A DNA stretch of 9,034 nucleotides from Campylobacterota bacterium (GTDB taxonomy: Bacteria > Campylobacterota > Campylobacteria > Campylobacterales > Sulfurovaceae). The DNA is taken from positions 1-9,034 of the forward strand of contig JAADDP010000103.1 of the NCBI GenBank assembly GCA_013153825.1, written 5' to 3'. The notes beneath the pieces were generated by a model. The model searched no databases. It was not told the origin of the DNA and saw only the letters and a list, made by a program, of their open reading frames with translations. The translations under genes and the position numbers were made by a program. How positions within the stretch are numbered: the first letter of the stretch is position 1; each line of letters begins with the position of its first letter. Of this stretch, positions 7,797 through 9,034 are shown one piece after another.

Positions 7797-7821
7797 GTAA
7801 TTACTTTTACTAAGTAATTAC
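7797..7821. repeat. Perfect 10-bp inverted repeat after the 66-aa gene
   Basis: GTAATTACTT (7797-7806) and AAGTAATTAC (7812-7821) are exact reverse complements around a 5-nt spacer, TTACT. Each arm itself contains the palindrome GTAATTAC. It lies 21 nt after the 66-aa stop, so it could fold as a transcript-end hairpin, but the stem has almost no GC and no T run follows. The nested palindromes also suit an operator for a dimeric regulator acting on the exported-protein gene at 7933. Confidence 0.45.
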
Positions 7822-7891
7822 AATTAAGAAAAATTGTTCTAAATTCACAATAATCACACAATTCTTACACAACTAAATCACATTTTAGATA

Positions 7892-7897
7892 TATAAT
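7892..7897 (+). promoter_or_regulatory. Candidate -10 box (TATAAT) for the exported 114-aa protein
   Basis: A perfect TATAAT lies 35 nt before the TTG start at 7933, followed by AAGGAG at 7917-7922 as ribosome binding site. Upstream DNA is AT-rich with no convincing -35 hexamer. Spacing of box, binding site and start is consistent with a short leader. Confidence 0.5.
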
Positions 7898-7932
7898 CCT
7901 GTCACAAAACTTAAATAAGGAGTATCTTAAAA

Positions 7933-8277
7933 TTGATAAAGAATTTAATAGTTCTTATTACAATCTCTATATCTAACGCCTTTACTCCTAAATTATATCT
8001 AAATAGCTCTATCGAGCTGAGTAGGGGTAGTATCAAGAAGGGGCAGAGAATATTCTCTAGACATATCCAGTTTAAGTGCAACATATCATATACAAAGTTT
8101 GCCATACTCCATACTCAACAGGAGTGGGAAGAGATTGCTCAAGCTGGAAAATTTAAGGAAGAGATATTTAGAATATGCCCTAAGGTAAAAAAAAATTATC
8201 TAAACAGCTGGACTCCACACCTATATCAATTCGCCTATGAGTATGCAATAGATAGTGGTAACATACCTTATTATTAA
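7933..8277 (+). CDS. Small exported protein, possible member of a Campylobacterota 'cytochrome c'-labelled family
   Basis: The 114-residue product starts at TTG 7933 behind AAGGAG. Residues 1-16 are a signal peptide (MIKNLIVLITISISNA) with probable cleavage before Phe17, so the protein is periplasmic. The mature part has KKGQRIF (35-41), HTQQEWEEI (60-68), a lysine/glutamate stretch ending ICPK (81-84), and YEYAIDSGNIP (102-112). From memory, small Campylobacterota proteins sometimes named cytochrome c share the pattern HTQ-EWE, CP and FxYEYASDSGNVPxC. No CXXCH haem motif is present here, so the name would mislead. Only two cysteines remain, Cys49 and Cys82, and the terminal cysteine I expect is Tyr here. 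The two cysteines could form a disulfide. The family link is recollection, not a search result. It appears to be a single-gene unit. Confidence 0.7.
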   Translation: MIKNLIVLITISISNAFTPKLYLNSSIELSRGSIKKGQRIFSRHIQFKCNISYTKFAILHTQQEWEEIAQAGKFKEEIFRICPKVKKNYLNSWTPHLYQFAYEYAIDSGNIPYY

Positions 8278-8332
8278 TAGGATATAATATATCTTAATAT
8301 TCCACAATAAATATACATATTTTATGTACTAT

Positions 8333-8338
8333 TATAAT
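8333..8338 (+). promoter_or_regulatory. Candidate -10 box (TATAAT) for the small lipoprotein gene
   Basis: A perfect TATAAT lies 50 nt before the ATG at 8389 in an AT-rich gap. A second TATAAT sits at 8283-8288 inside the palindrome GATATA-A-TATATC, just after the stop of the 114-aa gene. Either could serve; the nearer one gives the more usual leader length. Confidence 0.4.
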
Positions 8339-8388
8339 CTCATCTATGGGGAAGTTTAAATATTTTTTACTGATGATAAGGTTATATT

Positions 8389-8577
8389 ATGTGCAAAATA
8401 TTAATGTTTTTAGGGGTATGTTTTCTATTTTCTGGCTGTAGCTTAGATGAGCCAAAACCTAAGGTGGATGAGCAGTCAGATTCAATAAGCAGAAGTAGTT
8501 CAGAGAGAAATAAACATCCTATAGGGTGTAAGTTGTTGGCAACAGGTTACTTGGTCTGTCCAAAAAGTCCAAGATAG
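8389..8577 (+). CDS. Small predicted lipoprotein, 62 aa
   Basis: ATG 8389 is preceded at good spacing by AAGG (8378-8381). Residues 1-16 are a lipoprotein signal peptide with lipobox LFSGC, so Cys17 would be lipidated and become the mature N-terminus; the following SLDE has no Asp at position +2. The mature part is only 46 residues: a hydrophilic Ser/Glu/Lys-rich linker (18-44), then a small module GCKLLATGYLVCP with Cys47 and Cys57 ten apart, which may form a disulfide. I do not recognise the family. Tiny lipoproteins of this kind are often entericidin-like, lysis-type or envelope-associated, but nothing here decides among them. Codon use is normal for the window. It is the last gene with convincing start signals. 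Confidence 0.72.
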   Translation: MCKILMFLGVCFLFSGCSLDEPKPKVDEQSDSISRSSSERNKHPIGCKLLATGYLVCPKSPR

Positions 8578-8584
8578 ATGGATA

Positions 8585-8608
8585 AGGTATGGGTTCTCGC
8601 CCATATCT
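8585..8608 (+). terminator. Hairpin after the lipoprotein gene, possible terminator
   Basis: AGGTATGGG (8585-8593) pairs with CCCATATCT (8600-8608) over nine positions, one being a G-U pair, around the six-base loop TTCTCG. It starts 8 nt after the lipoprotein stop. It is one of the few GC-containing stems in the region. No T run follows directly; the first is about 30 nt on, so it may stabilise a transcript end instead of ending transcription itself. Confidence 0.42.
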
Positions 8609-8765
8609 ACTGAAACTTATAGCTATATATATAATTTAATGTTTTTTTAAGATAAAACTGAAAAATAGAGCTAAAAAATTGTAAAATTGAGATTAAATAG
8701 GGTTAAATTGACTCAAATCATATTAATTATTTTATTTAAGCAAATATAAAGGATTATACTAAGGG

Positions 8766-8812
8766 TTTTAGCCAAAAAATATCAATTTTTTTAGCAAAAA
8801 TAGAGGTTTTTA
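8766..8812. repeat. Two tandem copies of a TTTTAGCCAAAAAT-type hairpin repeat
   Basis: Copy one (8766-8790) reads TTTTAGCCAAAAAAT followed by ATCAATTTTT; copy two (8786-8812) reads TTTTTTTAGCAAAAAT, then AGAGG and TTTTTA. The copies share their flanking T run. Each has an A run facing a T run and can fold as a weak hairpin. A related AGCAAAAAT lies at 8961-8969. Confidence 0.5.
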
Positions 8813-9007
8813 CCACCAAAAAGTCCAATTAAATTTAAAATAATCTTAATTAATTATATTAATATAGATAAATTCATGGATTTACAACCCTATTGAGTGT
8901 TAATATCAAAAAATCATCAACATTAACAATCATATTACAACATATAAAAAGGTCGGTTATAGCAAAAATCCCAGAGTTAGCCAGAACTTTTGAGGTTAGT
9001 ATGGTCA

Positions 9008-9034
9008 TTTTTTAGGCAAAAATCGTCGATTTTC
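9008..9034. repeat. Further copy of the repeat with a near-perfect palindrome, cut by the window edge
   Basis: TTTTTTAGGCAAAAAT (9008-9023) matches the copies near 8770-8800 and continues into AAAATCG-T-CGATTTT (9019-9033), seven-base arms around one central base. Two CpG steps in such AT-rich DNA suggest the core is selected. The element probably continues past the window end. Confidence 0.5.

Larger units (their letters stand above)
8609..9034. other. AT-rich region without a convincing gene
   Basis: About 430 nt of very AT-rich sequence with stops in every frame. The longest readable frame I noted is 44 codons on the minus strand (9008 to 8874), without a ribosome binding site. It contains a TTGACT at 8708-8713 and a TATACT at 8755-8760, too far apart to be one promoter, a tract of alternating TTAATTAATTA-like palindromes near 8840-8865, and several copies of an AGCCAAAAAT-type repeat. 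It could be an intergenic spacer before a gene beyond the window, or a decayed locus. Confidence 0.6.

Noticed and set aside
7646..8105. Minus-strand frames (7646-7861 and 7911-8105) opposite the small genes
   Set aside because: They have no ribosome binding sites and run antisense to frames with good start signals and a clear signal peptide.
8578..8613. 11-codon frame starting directly after the lipoprotein stop (TAGATG)
   Set aside because: It is too short, and it overlaps the hairpin at 8585-8608, which explains the sequence better.
8874..9008. 44-codon minus-strand frame beginning MTILTSKVLANSG
   Set aside because: It has no ribosome binding site, sits in repeat-bearing AT-rich DNA and matches no family I know. 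A decayed gene fragment is possible but not shown.
8609..9034. CRISPR array, tRNA or rRNA in the right-hand AT-rich region
   Set aside because: The repeats are unevenly spaced and imperfect, and I find no cloverleaf or conserved rRNA sequence.

Overview
The window reads as chromosomal DNA of a low-GC Campylobacterota (epsilonproteobacterial) species, probably a free-living sulfur-oxidising or related type. Three things support this. First, the order ispG - dnaB - short comEC fits this phylum from memory. Second, IspG and DnaB read most like the Helicobacter/Sulfurimonas branch, and DnaB carries the charged C-terminal insertion seen there. Third, arginine is written almost only as AGA/AGG, and promoter candidates are T-rich with a good -10 box but no clear -35 box. 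I cannot fix the genus.

Left part (1-6637, all on +): the window opens with the tail of an unidentified gene (3-116). An overlapping pair follows: a MotA/TolQ/ExbB-type channel subunit and a MotB/OmpA-type partner with a coiled coil and a peptidoglycan-binding domain. Together these look like an ion-driven envelope motor. The pair resembles the ZorA/ZorB membrane half of Zorya defence, but no effector gene lies beside it downstream. After a short gap with a promoter candidate come ispG (isoprenoid precursor synthesis), dnaB (replicative helicase), comEC (DNA uptake channel) and a rhomboid protease. These are packed with gaps of 14, 0 and 4 nt and probably form one transcription unit.

Middle (6638-7574): a hairpin separates the convergent rhomboid gene from a minus-strand TauE/SafE (TSUP) permease. 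The permease has a TATAAT box only 5 nt before its ATG and no visible ribosome binding site, so it may be leaderless.

Right part (7575-8577, +): three small genes each stand alone with their own promoter candidate. They are a 66-aa soluble unknown, a 114-aa exported protein that may belong to a Campylobacterota family loosely labelled 'cytochrome c' although it has no haem motif, and a 62-aa lipoprotein. The last 430 nt are very AT-rich, contain no convincing gene, and hold several copies of a short AGCCAAAAAT-type hairpin repeat; the final copy is cut by the window edge.

I see no complete new multi-gene system. The best leads are the unattached ZorAB-like pair, the total absence of GATC in 9 kb, the repeat family at the right edge, the possible leaderless TSUP gene and the three small orphan genes.
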